Shown here piece after piece: positions 1 through 5,023 of a stretch of DNA of 5,023 nucleotides. Origin of the DNA: Sulfuricella sp. (GTDB lineage: Bacteria; Pseudomonadota; Gammaproteobacteria; Burkholderiales; Sulfuricellaceae); contig JAUYSN010000312.1 of NCBI GenBank assembly GCA_030696235.1, positions 1-5,023 of the forward strand, in the 5' to 3' direction. The notes beneath the pieces are model-generated. The model was not told the DNA's origin, did not search any database, and saw only the letters and a program-made list of their open reading frames with translations. Position numbers and translations under genes: made by a program. Each line of letters begins with the position of its first letter. Position 1 is the stretch's first letter.

Positions 1-1242
1 AGGAAAGCTTACGCTACGGACTGGTCGCCTTTCAGGAAAGGCAAGTGGGATGATCCGGCCGACACCTCCGTGCCGCTGGTCGATCTGCAGCGGCTGTCGG
101 GCGTGCTGACGGCGGTTCCCGCCAACTTCAAGCTGCATTCGCGGGTGGAGAAGATCATTGCCGACCGCCGCCAGATGGGTGGGGGCAGGTTGCCGCTCGA
201 CTGGGGGATGGCGGAAAACCTGGCCTATGCCTCCTTGCTGGAAAACGGCTTCGCGGTGAGGATTTCCGGCCAGGATAGCGGGCGCGGGACGTTTTTCCAC
301 CGCCATGCCGTGCTGCATGACCAGAATCGGGAGAAATGGGATGCCGGGGTGTATCTCCCCCTCCAGAACATATCCGACAAGCAGCCGCATTTCCTGGTGA
401 TCGATTCGGTGCTGTCTGAAGAGGCGGTGCTCGGTTTCGAGTACGGCTATGCTTCGGCCGAGCCGAACGAACTGGTGATCTGGGAGGCGCAGTTCGGCGA
501 TTTCGCCAATGGCGCCCAAGTGGTGATCGACCAGTTCATCAGCGCCGGCGAGGCCAAATGGGGCCGGCTATGCGGCCTGGTGATGCTGCTGCCGCACGGC
601 TACGAGGGGCAGGGGCCGGAACATTCTTCGGCACGCCCGGAGCGCTACCTGCAATTGTGTGCCGAGGACAACATCCAGGTCTGCATGCCCACCACGCCAG
701 CGCAAATATTCCATTTGCTGCGTCGCCAGATGGTGCGGCCTTATCGCAAGCCGTTGATCGTGATGAGCCCGAAGAGTTTGCTGCGCCACAAGGACGCAGT
801 GTCGTCGCTGGAAGATCTGGCGCGTGGGAAATTTCATCCGGTGATCGGCGAAGTGGACGTAACCGATCCGGACCAGGTCACCCGTGTCGTGGCGTGCAGC
901 GGCAAGGTCTATTACGATTTGCTGGCGGCACGGCGCGAGCACAAGCTCAACCATATCGCCATCGTCCGCATCGAGCAACTTTATCCTTTCCCGGCAGTGC
1001 AATTCACGGCCGAGATGCAACGCTACAAGAAGGTTAAGGAGCTGGTGTGGGCACAGGAAGAACCGATGAACCAGGGCGCCTGGTATCAGACCCAGCATCA
1101 TCTGCGCGAATGTCTGTCGGCCAGGCAGCAGCTTTTCTATGCCGGACGCCCCGCGTCCGCATCGCCGGCGGTGGGCTATGCGGCCAAGCATCAGGAGCAG
1201 CAGCAGGCTTTGGTGGCAGCGGCACTTAAGAAATATAAATAA
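1..1242 (+). CDS. sucA: 2-oxoglutarate dehydrogenase E1 component, C-terminal part (5' end outside window)
   Basis: E1 decarboxylates 2-oxoglutarate with thiamine diphosphate and reductively succinylates the lipoyl arm of E2, in the cytoplasm. The frame is open from base 1, so this is a fragment of about 413 codons from a protein that usually has about 930-960. A GTG near base 70 lies inside conserved protein and is not the real start. Visible family motifs, in order, are PLDWGMAENLA (from about base 193), SGQDSGRGTFFHRHAV (about 265-312), FEYGYASAEPNELVIWEAQF, the HGYEGQGPEHSSARPERYLQ block (about 595-654), PLIVMSPKSLLRH, CSGKVYYDLL, VRIEQLYPFP, and QEEPMNQGAWYQTQHH near the C-terminus. These cover the pyrimidine-binding transketolase-like domain and the C-terminal domain. 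The N-terminal and most of the diphosphate-binding parts are not in view. The gene ends in TAA 34 bases before sucB, with no terminator between, so the two are almost certainly co-transcribed. The identity is very secure because the match is to OGDH E1 and not to the PDH AceE type. Confidence 0.97.
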   Translation, partial: RKAYATDWSPFRKGKWDDPADTSVPLVDLQRLSGVLTAVPANFKLHSRVEKIIADRRQMGGGRLPLDWGMAENLAYASLLENGFAVRISGQDSGRGTFFHRHAVLHDQNREKWDAGVYLPLQNISDKQPHFLVIDSVLSEEAVLGFEYGYASAEPNELVIWEAQFGDFANGAQVVIDQFISAGEAKWGRLCGLVMLLPHGYEGQGPEHSSARPERYLQLCAEDNIQVCMPTTPAQIFHLLRRQMVRPYRKPLIVMSPKSLLRHKDAVSSLEDLARGKFHPVIGEVDVTDPDQVTRVVACSGKVYYDLLAARREHKLNHIAIVRIEQLYPFPAVQFTAEMQRYKKVKELVWAQEEPMNQGAWYQTQHHLRECLSARQQLFYAGRPASASPAVGYAAKHQEQQQALVAAALKKYK

Positions 1243-1263
1243 CTATTAACTCATTAAGTTATC

Positions 1264-1268
1264 GGAGA
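1264..1268 (+). promoter_or_regulatory. Ribosome binding site of sucB
   Basis: GGAGA lies 8 bases before the ATG at 1277, within a short AT-rich spacer (1243-1276) between sucA and sucB. It supports that ATG as the start, as does the lipoyl domain beginning at residue 2. I see no promoter or terminator in the spacer. Confidence 0.75.
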
Positions 1269-1276
1269 CTATTAAG

Positions 1277-2464
1277 ATGCTAGTTGAAGTTAAGATACCG
1301 GTTTTATCCGAGTCCATCTCCGAGGCCAGCTTGCTTTCCTGGCACAAAAAAGTGGGCGATGCCGTGGTGCGCGACGAGAACCTGATCGACGTTGAAACCG
1401 ACAAGGTGGTGCTCGAATTGCCCGCGCCTCAGTCCGGCGTGTTGACGAAAATCGTCAAGGGCGACGGACTGTCCGTGACCAGTGGCGAGGTGATCGCCGT
1501 GATCGACACCGAGGCCAGGAGCGCTGTGGCGGCTGAATCGGCGCAGGTGCAGGTATCAGAGACAGTCAGCGCCGCTCTCAGCCCGGCGGTGCGCAAACTG
1601 GTGGCCGAGCATCACCTCAATCCGGCGGAAATCAGTGGCAGCGGCCAGGGCGGGCGCATCACGAAAGAAGACGTGCTGGCCCATCTCGAAAAACCGGCCA
1701 GTCCAGCGGCGGCAACTGCGCCGGTGAACACCCCGTCGGTGGCGCCGGCAATTCCCGCCGGCACCCGCCCGGAGCAGCGCGTGCCGATGACCCGGTTGCG
1801 CGCTCGCGTCGCTGAACGCCTGGTAGAGGCCCAGCAAACCGCCGCCATCCTCACCACCTTCAACGAAGCCAACATGCAGCCGGTGATGGAACTGCGCAGC
1901 CGCTACAAGGAAAAATTCGAGAAGGAGCACGGCGTTAAACTCGGTTTCATGTCCTTCTTCGTCAAGGCGGCGGTCGCGGCGTTGAAGAAATATCCTATCG
2001 TCAACGCCTCTATAGACGACAGCGATATTGTCTACCACGGCTACTACGACATCGGTATCGCGGTAAGCAGCCCCCGGGGCTTGGTGGTGCCGATTCTGCG
2101 CGACGCAGACCAGCTTTCCATCGCCGAGATCGAGAAGAAAATCGTCGATTTCGGCGCCCGCGCCAAAGACGGCAAGCTGACCATCGAGGAGCTCACCGGC
2201 GGTACCTTCACCATCTCCAACGGCGGCGTGTTCGGTTCGATGCTGTCGACGCCCATCCTGAATCCGCCGCAATCGGCCATTCTCGGCATGCACAAGACCA
2301 CTGACCGCCCCGTGGTGGAAAACGGCCAGATCGTCATCCGTCCAATGATGTATTTGGCGCTGTCCTACGACCATCGCATCATCGACGGTCGTGAAGCGGT
2401 GCTGTCGCTGGTGGCGATCAAGGAAGCGCTGGAAGATCCGGCGCGCATGCTGTTGCAGATATAA
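1277..2464 (+). CDS. sucB: Dihydrolipoyllysine-residue succinyltransferase, E2 of the 2-oxoglutarate dehydrogenase complex
   Basis: E2 is the structural core of the complex: its swinging lipoyl arm takes succinyl from E1 and passes it to CoA. The 395-residue protein is complete and of normal length (E. coli about 405). Residues 2-77 form one lipoyl domain with the lipoylated lysine K43 in [10 protein letters not shown]. An Ala/Val-rich linker (about 80-99) follows, then the peripheral-subunit-binding domain (about 100-137, LSPAVRKLV to [12 protein letters not shown]) that docks E1 or E3. An Ala/Pro/Thr linker spans about 139-165. The catalytic domain runs from about 166 to the end and holds [14 protein letters not shown] and the active-site SYDHRIIDG motif with H366 and D370. 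A single lipoyl domain and the C-terminal sequence favour SucB over PDH E2, which often has several lipoyl domains. The ATG is preceded by GGAGA. The last A of the stop codon is also the first base of the inverted-repeat element that follows. Confidence 0.97.
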   Translation: MLVEVKIPVLSESISEASLLSWHKKVGDAVVRDENLIDVETDKVVLELPAPQSGVLTKIVKGDGLSVTSGEVIAVIDTEARSAVAAESAQVQVSETVSAALSPAVRKLVAEHHLNPAEISGSGQGGRITKEDVLAHLEKPASPAAATAPVNTPSVAPAIPAGTRPEQRVPMTRLRARVAERLVEAQQTAAILTTFNEANMQPVMELRSRYKEKFEKEHGVKLGFMSFFVKAAVAALKKYPIVNASIDDSDIVYHGYYDIGIAVSSPRGLVVPILRDADQLSIAEIEKKIVDFGARAKDGKLTIEELTGGTFTISNGGVFGSMLSTPILNPPQSAILGMHKTTDRPVVENGQIVIRPMMYLALSYDHRIIDGREAVLSLVAIKEALEDPARMLLQI

Positions 2465-2484
2465 ACCTAGAAAAAGCAGTTGTC

Positions 2485-2511
2485 CGCAGATTACGCAGAT
2501 TTTCGCAGATT
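2485..2511 (+). repeat. Three tandem CGCAGATT units
   Basis: The octamer CGCAGATT occurs at 2485-2492, 2494-2501 and 2504-2511, giving a period of 9 then 10 bases. Three inverted counterparts lie in the right arm: AATCTGCG at 2582-2589 (perfect), AATCTGTG at 2615-2622 and AATTTGCG at 2624-2631 (one change each). The two outer units are spaced 9 bases apart in both arms. Confidence 0.9.
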
Positions 2512-2547
2512 AAACAACGAGTAAGATTGGATAGGTAACGCACCTTT

Positions 2548-2569
2548 TGGGTGATGTGCTACTCACCCA
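2548..2569 (+). repeat. Perfect 7-bp hairpin in the centre of the intergenic element
   Basis: TGGGTGA (2548-2554) and TCACCCA (2563-2569) are exact reverse complements around an 8-base loop. The hairpin sits near the middle of the element, inside the loop left by the paired arms. No T-run follows it, so it does not look like an intrinsic terminator. Confidence 0.65.
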
Positions 2570-2590
2570 CAAGCATATTAAAATCTGCGT

Positions 2591-2602
2591 CGCCTAGAGG
2601 CG
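2591..2602 (+). repeat. Small GC-rich hairpin in the unmatched right-arm segment
   Basis: CGCC (2591-2594) and GGCG (2599-2602) pair around a TAGA loop, and the octamer AGGCGCCT (2598-2605) is a perfect palindrome. It lies in the roughly 25 bases of the right arm that have no counterpart on the left, so it may be a later insertion or a separate structural module. It is short, and chance cannot be ruled out. Confidence 0.4.
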
Positions 2603-2660
2603 CCTACTTTTGGTAATCTGTGTAATTTGCGGATGAAACTGCAGTTTTTAGGTTAATTTC

Positions 2661-2666
2661 AGGGAG
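2661..2666 (+). promoter_or_regulatory. Ribosome binding site of lpd
   Basis: AGGGAG ends 6 bases before the ATG at 2673 and fixes that start. It begins 6 bases outside the inverted-repeat element, so the element does not include the translation signal, although a folded right arm would lie very close to it. Confidence 0.8.
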
Positions 2667-2672
2667 CCCACG

Positions 2673-4100
2673 ATGTCAGTAACCTATGATGTGGCGGTAA
2701 TCGGCGCCGGCCCGGCCGGCTATGTTTCGGCAATCCGCTGCGCCCAGCTCGGGCTGAGTACGGTGTGCATCGACGACTGGAAAAACGAGGACGGCAAGGC
2801 CAGCCTGGGCGGAACCTGCCTCAACGTCGGCTGCATTCCCTCCAAAGTGCTGCTCGAATCCTCGGAGAACTACGAACGCATCCGGGACAACTTTCCCGCT
2901 CACGGCATCACGGTCGAGGGGCTGAAGCTGGATGTAGGCACCATGCTGGCGCGCAAGGAAAAGATCGTGCGCACCCTGACCAGCGGCATTGCGGTGCTGC
3001 TCAGAAAGAACAAGGTGGCCATCATCCACGGCCGGGCCAGTTTTGCCGGCGGCGGCGCGCTATGGAAACTCGAAGTGGCGCGGCATGATGGGAAGATGGA
3101 ATCGGTCGAGGCCAGGCACGTGGTCATCGCCACCGGTTCCACCCCGCGTCAACTGCCGCAGGTGCCGGTGGACAACCAGCGGGTGGTGGACAATGCCGGT
3201 GCGCTCGACTTCAAGGAAGTGCCGAAGCGGCTCGGCATCATCGGCGCCGGCGTCATCGGCCTGGAACTGGGCAGCGTATGGCGCCGGCTCGGTTCGAATG
3301 TCACCCTGTTTCAGGCAAACGATGCCTTCCTGTCCAGCGTGGATGACCAGCTCGCAGCCGAGGCGCTGCGCATCTTTACGCGGCAAGGGTTGACGATCCA
3401 TCGTGGCGTCAAGTTCTCCTCGATCAAGGTGGGCAGTAAAAACGTTGCTGTCGAATTCGAAAACAAGGAAGGCGCGCAGAAGCAGTTGTTCGACAAGCTG
3501 GTTGTGGCGATCGGCCGCGCCCCCAACACTGCCGGCCTGGATGCCGGCAAGATCGGGCTCAGGCTCGACGAGCAGGGACATGTTGACGTCGACGAGCATT
3601 GCCGCACCAACTTGCCGAACATCTATGCCATTGGCGACGTGGTGCGCGGGCCCATGCTGGCGCACAAGGGTTCGGAAGAAGGCGTCGCAGTGGCCGAGCT
3701 GATCGCCGGCCAGGCCGGGCACGTCAATTACGCAACTATCCCCTGGGTGGTCTATACCTCGCCGGAAATCGCCTGGGTAGGGCAGACCGAGCAGGCGCTG
3801 AAAGTCGCCGGAGTGGAATACAGCAAGGGAACCTTCCCGTTCAGTGCCAACGGCCGCGCCCATGCCTTGCAGGAAACGGCCGGCCTGGTCAAGGTTCTGG
3901 CCGATGCCAAAACCGACCGCATCCTCGGCGTGCACATCATCGGCCCGTGCGCTTCCGAATTGATTCAGGAAGCGGTAGTGGCGATGGAATTCGCGGCGAG
4001 CAGCGAGGACATCGCCCGCATCGTGCATGCCCATCCCTCGCTTTCGGAGTCCTTGCATGAGGCGGCACTGGGCGTGACCAAGCGGTCGATTCATATTTAA
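2673..4100 (+). CDS. lpd: Dihydrolipoyl dehydrogenase, E3 of the 2-oxoglutarate dehydrogenase complex
   Basis: E3 reoxidises the dihydrolipoyl group of E2 and passes electrons through a disulfide and FAD to NAD+, in the cytoplasm. The 475-residue protein is complete and of normal length. The FAD-binding GAGPAG lies at residues 11-16. The redox disulfide is C49/C54 in GGTCLNVGCIPSK. An ATG motif (VVIATGSTPRQLP) follows at about 150. The NAD-binding GIIGAGVIGLELG is at 188-200, and the second FAD motif IYAIGDVV (D322 in GD) is at 317-324. The C-terminal dimerisation domain carries the catalytic pair H454 and E459 in HAHPSLSE. The protein starts directly with the FAD domain and lacks the N-terminal lipoyl domain found in some PDH-linked E3s. 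With its place after sucA-sucB, this supports an OGDH-dedicated E3 (also called odhL), though sharing with other lipoyl complexes remains possible. It is separated from sucB by the inverted-repeat element and may depend on read-through. Confidence 0.97.
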   Translation: MSVTYDVAVIGAGPAGYVSAIRCAQLGLSTVCIDDWKNEDGKASLGGTCLNVGCIPSKVLLESSENYERIRDNFPAHGITVEGLKLDVGTMLARKEKIVRTLTSGIAVLLRKNKVAIIHGRASFAGGGALWKLEVARHDGKMESVEARHVVIATGSTPRQLPQVPVDNQRVVDNAGALDFKEVPKRLGIIGAGVIGLELGSVWRRLGSNVTLFQANDAFLSSVDDQLAAEALRIFTRQGLTIHRGVKFSSIKVGSKNVAVEFENKEGAQKQLFDKLVVAIGRAPNTAGLDAGKIGLRLDEQGHVDVDEHCRTNLPNIYAIGDVVRGPMLAHKGSEEGVAVAELIAGQAGHVNYATIPWVVYTSPEIAWVGQTEQALKVAGVEYSKGTFPFSANGRAHALQETAGLVKVLADAKTDRILGVHIIGPCASELIQEAVVAMEFAASSEDIARIVHAHPSLSESLHEAALGVTKRSIHI

Positions 4101-4119
4101 TGCTGGCGGCGTGTTGAAC

Positions 4120-5023
4120 ATGAACCTGGCGGAATGCGTCCACCGGCGGGCCTGCCAGCACGGTATCGTGCTGGATGAGGCGCAACGGCAAGCGGTGGAT
4201 CGTCTGCAGCGTCTTTACGATGCCTTGCTGGGAAGCGAAGCGCGCAAGAGTCGGTTTGTGCATAAATTGTTCGGCAGAAAACAACACCCTGTTCGCGGAT
4301 TGTACTTGTGGGGTGGGGTTGGCCGCGGGAAAAGCTTTCTGATGGATGCCTTTTTCTCCAGCGTGCCGATCGAGCATAAAAAGCGGGTGCATTTTCATCG
4401 CTTCATGCAGGATGTTCACGCCGAGCTCGACACCATCAAGCATCACGCCGACCCGCTGGTTATCGTGGCGCAGCGCATTGCGCAGCAGGCGCGCCTGATC
4501 TGTTTCGATGAATTCCACGTCAGCGATATCGCCGATGCCATGCTGCTGGGACGGCTGCTGCGCGAACTTCTGCAGCAGGGTGTGGTACTGATCGCCACCT
4601 CAAACCATAAACCGGATGAACTTTACATGCACGGTCTGCAGCGCAGCCGCTTTTTGCCCGCCATCGCCCTTCTCAAGGAACGGCTGGATGTGGTTGAAAT
4701 CGACGCCGGCATCGACTACCGGCTGCGCATGCTGGAAAGGGTAAGGACCTACCACCTCCCCCTCGATGAAGCGGCTGAAGCCAATCTGGCTGGCGCTTTT
4801 TCCAGTCTTGCCGGCGGAGAAGGGGCAAGCCATGTTGCCATGGAGATCGAGGGTCGCCGGATACCCACAGCACGCACAGCGCCCGGCGTGGTCTGGTTCG
4901 AGTTTCAGACCATTTGCGGTGCACCGCGAGGGCAGGCGGACTATATTGAAATTGCCCGGCGCTTCCATACCGTGCTGATTTCCGGCATTCCGAAAATGGC
5001 GCCTGAACAGGCGGCGGAAGCAC
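4120..5023 (+). CDS. zapE: AFG1-family P-loop ATPase ZapE (3' end outside window)
   Basis: About 301 codons are visible and the frame is open to the last base; family members have about 365-375 residues, so roughly the last fifth is missing. Walker A is GGVGRGKS at residues 65-72 (K71), preceded by HPVRGLYLW. HFHRFMQDVHAEL follows at about 91-103. Walker B is LICFDE at 126-131 (D130, E131), then FHVSDIADAMLLG, and the sensor-like ATSN (N162). The PDELY, GLQRSRFLPAI and IDAGIDYRLR blocks follow, all as I recall from E. coli ZapE (YhcM). In E. coli, ZapE is a Z-ring-associated ATPase needed under stress or low oxygen; the eukaryotic relative AFG1/LACE1 acts in mitochondrial protein quality control. 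The start is inferred: ATG 4120 gives a family-like N-terminus, with only a weak GGCGG upstream (4105-4109). GTG 4111 is an in-frame alternative with worse spacing. It begins 19 bases after lpd with no terminator between, so it is probably the operon's last or next gene. Confidence 0.93.
   Translation, partial: MNLAECVHRRACQHGIVLDEAQRQAVDRLQRLYDALLGSEARKSRFVHKLFGRKQHPVRGLYLWGGVGRGKSFLMDAFFSSVPIEHKKRVHFHRFMQDVHAELDTIKHHADPLVIVAQRIAQQARLICFDEFHVSDIADAMLLGRLLRELLQQGVVLIATSNHKPDELYMHGLQRSRFLPAIALLKERLDVVEIDAGIDYRLRMLERVRTYHLPLDEAAEANLAGAFSSLAGGEGASHVAMEIEGRRIPTARTAPGVVWFEFQTICGAPRGQADYIEIARRFHTVLISGIPKMAPEQAAEA

Larger units (their letters stand above)
2464..2654. repeat. Imperfect inverted-repeat (MITE- or REP-like) element between sucB and lpd
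   Basis: This roughly 190-base element fills nearly all of the 208-base gap between sucB and lpd and is visibly AT-richer than its neighbours. The outer ends 2464-2479 and 2639-2654 match as inverted repeats at 13 of 16 positions (AACCTA and GCAG conserved). Further in, 2482-2501 matches the reverse complement of 2615-2634 at 17 of 20 positions. A third pair, 2504-2511 with 2582-2589, matches perfectly. The right arm carries about 25 extra bases (2590-2614) not mirrored on the left. TAA directly flanks both sides (2462-2464 and 2654-2656) if the ends are taken as ACCTA/TAGGT. There is no transposase and no credible gene inside. From memory, sequences built on CCGCAGATTACGCAGATT are dispersed in many bacterial genomes; this was not checked. 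It could be a non-autonomous mobile element, a REP-like dispersed palindrome, or a transcript-processing structure. Confidence 0.75.

Noticed and set aside
1247..1261. Hairpin TAACT/AGTTA between sucA and sucB
   Set aside because: The stem is five AT-rich base pairs with no T-run, expected by chance in AT-rich spacer sequence.
2554..2616. Possible 20-codon peptide inside the intergenic element
   Set aside because: ATG at 2554 opens a short frame ending at TAA 2614-2616, but there is no ribosome binding site, its first base falls in the stem of the 2548-2569 hairpin, and its composition is unremarkable.
2639..2650. Intrinsic terminator formed by the right end of the element (CTGCAG followed by TTTTT)
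   Set aside because: The matching left arm is over 150 bases away with mismatches at the base of the stem, and CTGCAG alone cannot make a hairpin with a workable loop. Termination here would also cut off lpd. Partial attenuation cannot be excluded.
2627..2655. Promoter for lpd (TTGCGG, then TAGGTT about 16 bases later)
   Set aside because: The -35-like hexamer is fair but the -10-like hexamer matches the consensus poorly, and both lie inside repeat sequence. This is too weak to annotate.
4100..4117. ATG overlapping the lpd stop codon as the start of the next gene
   Set aside because: This ATG (4100-4102) is in a different frame from zapE and reaches TGA after five codons.
3060..4121. 353-codon open frame on the minus strand opposite lpd
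   Set aside because: It lies wholly over the well-supported lpd gene, shows no recognisable domain, and is the usual antisense shadow of GC-rich coding DNA. The same holds for the minus-strand frames at 1556-2374, 568-1191 and 3937-4518.
4600..5023. Minus-strand open frames near the window end
   Set aside because: They are opposite zapE, whose plus-strand frame has clear family motifs through this region and stays open to the last base.

Overview
The window is a dense, single-direction stretch of core-metabolism DNA, most likely chromosomal and from a betaproteobacterium. Three things point there. The order is 2-oxoglutarate dehydrogenase E1, then E2, then a dedicated E3, with no succinyl-CoA synthetase genes following E2. 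The E1 carries a 'PLDWGMAENLA' motif where E. coli, as I remember it, has 'DWGGAENLA'. The third gene's E3 begins directly with its FAD domain and has no N-terminal lipoyl domain. The lineage is inferred from remembered protein families and was not tested by a search. Coding DNA is GC-rich, which is why long open frames also appear on the opposite strand; I treat those as shadows.

Layout: 1-1242 is the C-terminal part of sucA (odhA), with the 5' part outside the window. 1277-2464 is a complete sucB (odhB). 2465-2672 is the only sizeable intergenic region; it is AT-richer than the genes and almost filled by an imperfect inverted-repeat element (2464-2654). 2673-4100 is a complete lpd (odhL). 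4120-5023 is the first ~80% of zapE, an AFG1-family ATPase gene, cut by the window end.

The first three products form the 2-oxoglutarate dehydrogenase complex of the TCA cycle. E1 decarboxylates 2-oxoglutarate on thiamine diphosphate, E2 carries the succinyl group on lipoyl-lysine and transfers it to CoA, and E3 reoxidises the dihydrolipoyl arm with NAD+. All key residues I could check in E2 and E3 are present, so the genes look functional. The fourth gene is a P-loop ATPase linked to cell division and envelope or stress functions; 19 bases separate it from lpd, which suggests co-transcription.

No phage, CRISPR, toxin or defence genes and no new protein system are visible. The most interesting part is the sucB-lpd intergenic element. 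It has three CGCAGATT units in its left arm and three inverted counterparts in its right arm, and its arms can form an uninterrupted 20-bp RNA helix in which every mismatch is a G-U wobble. Its outer end coincides with the sucB stop codon.
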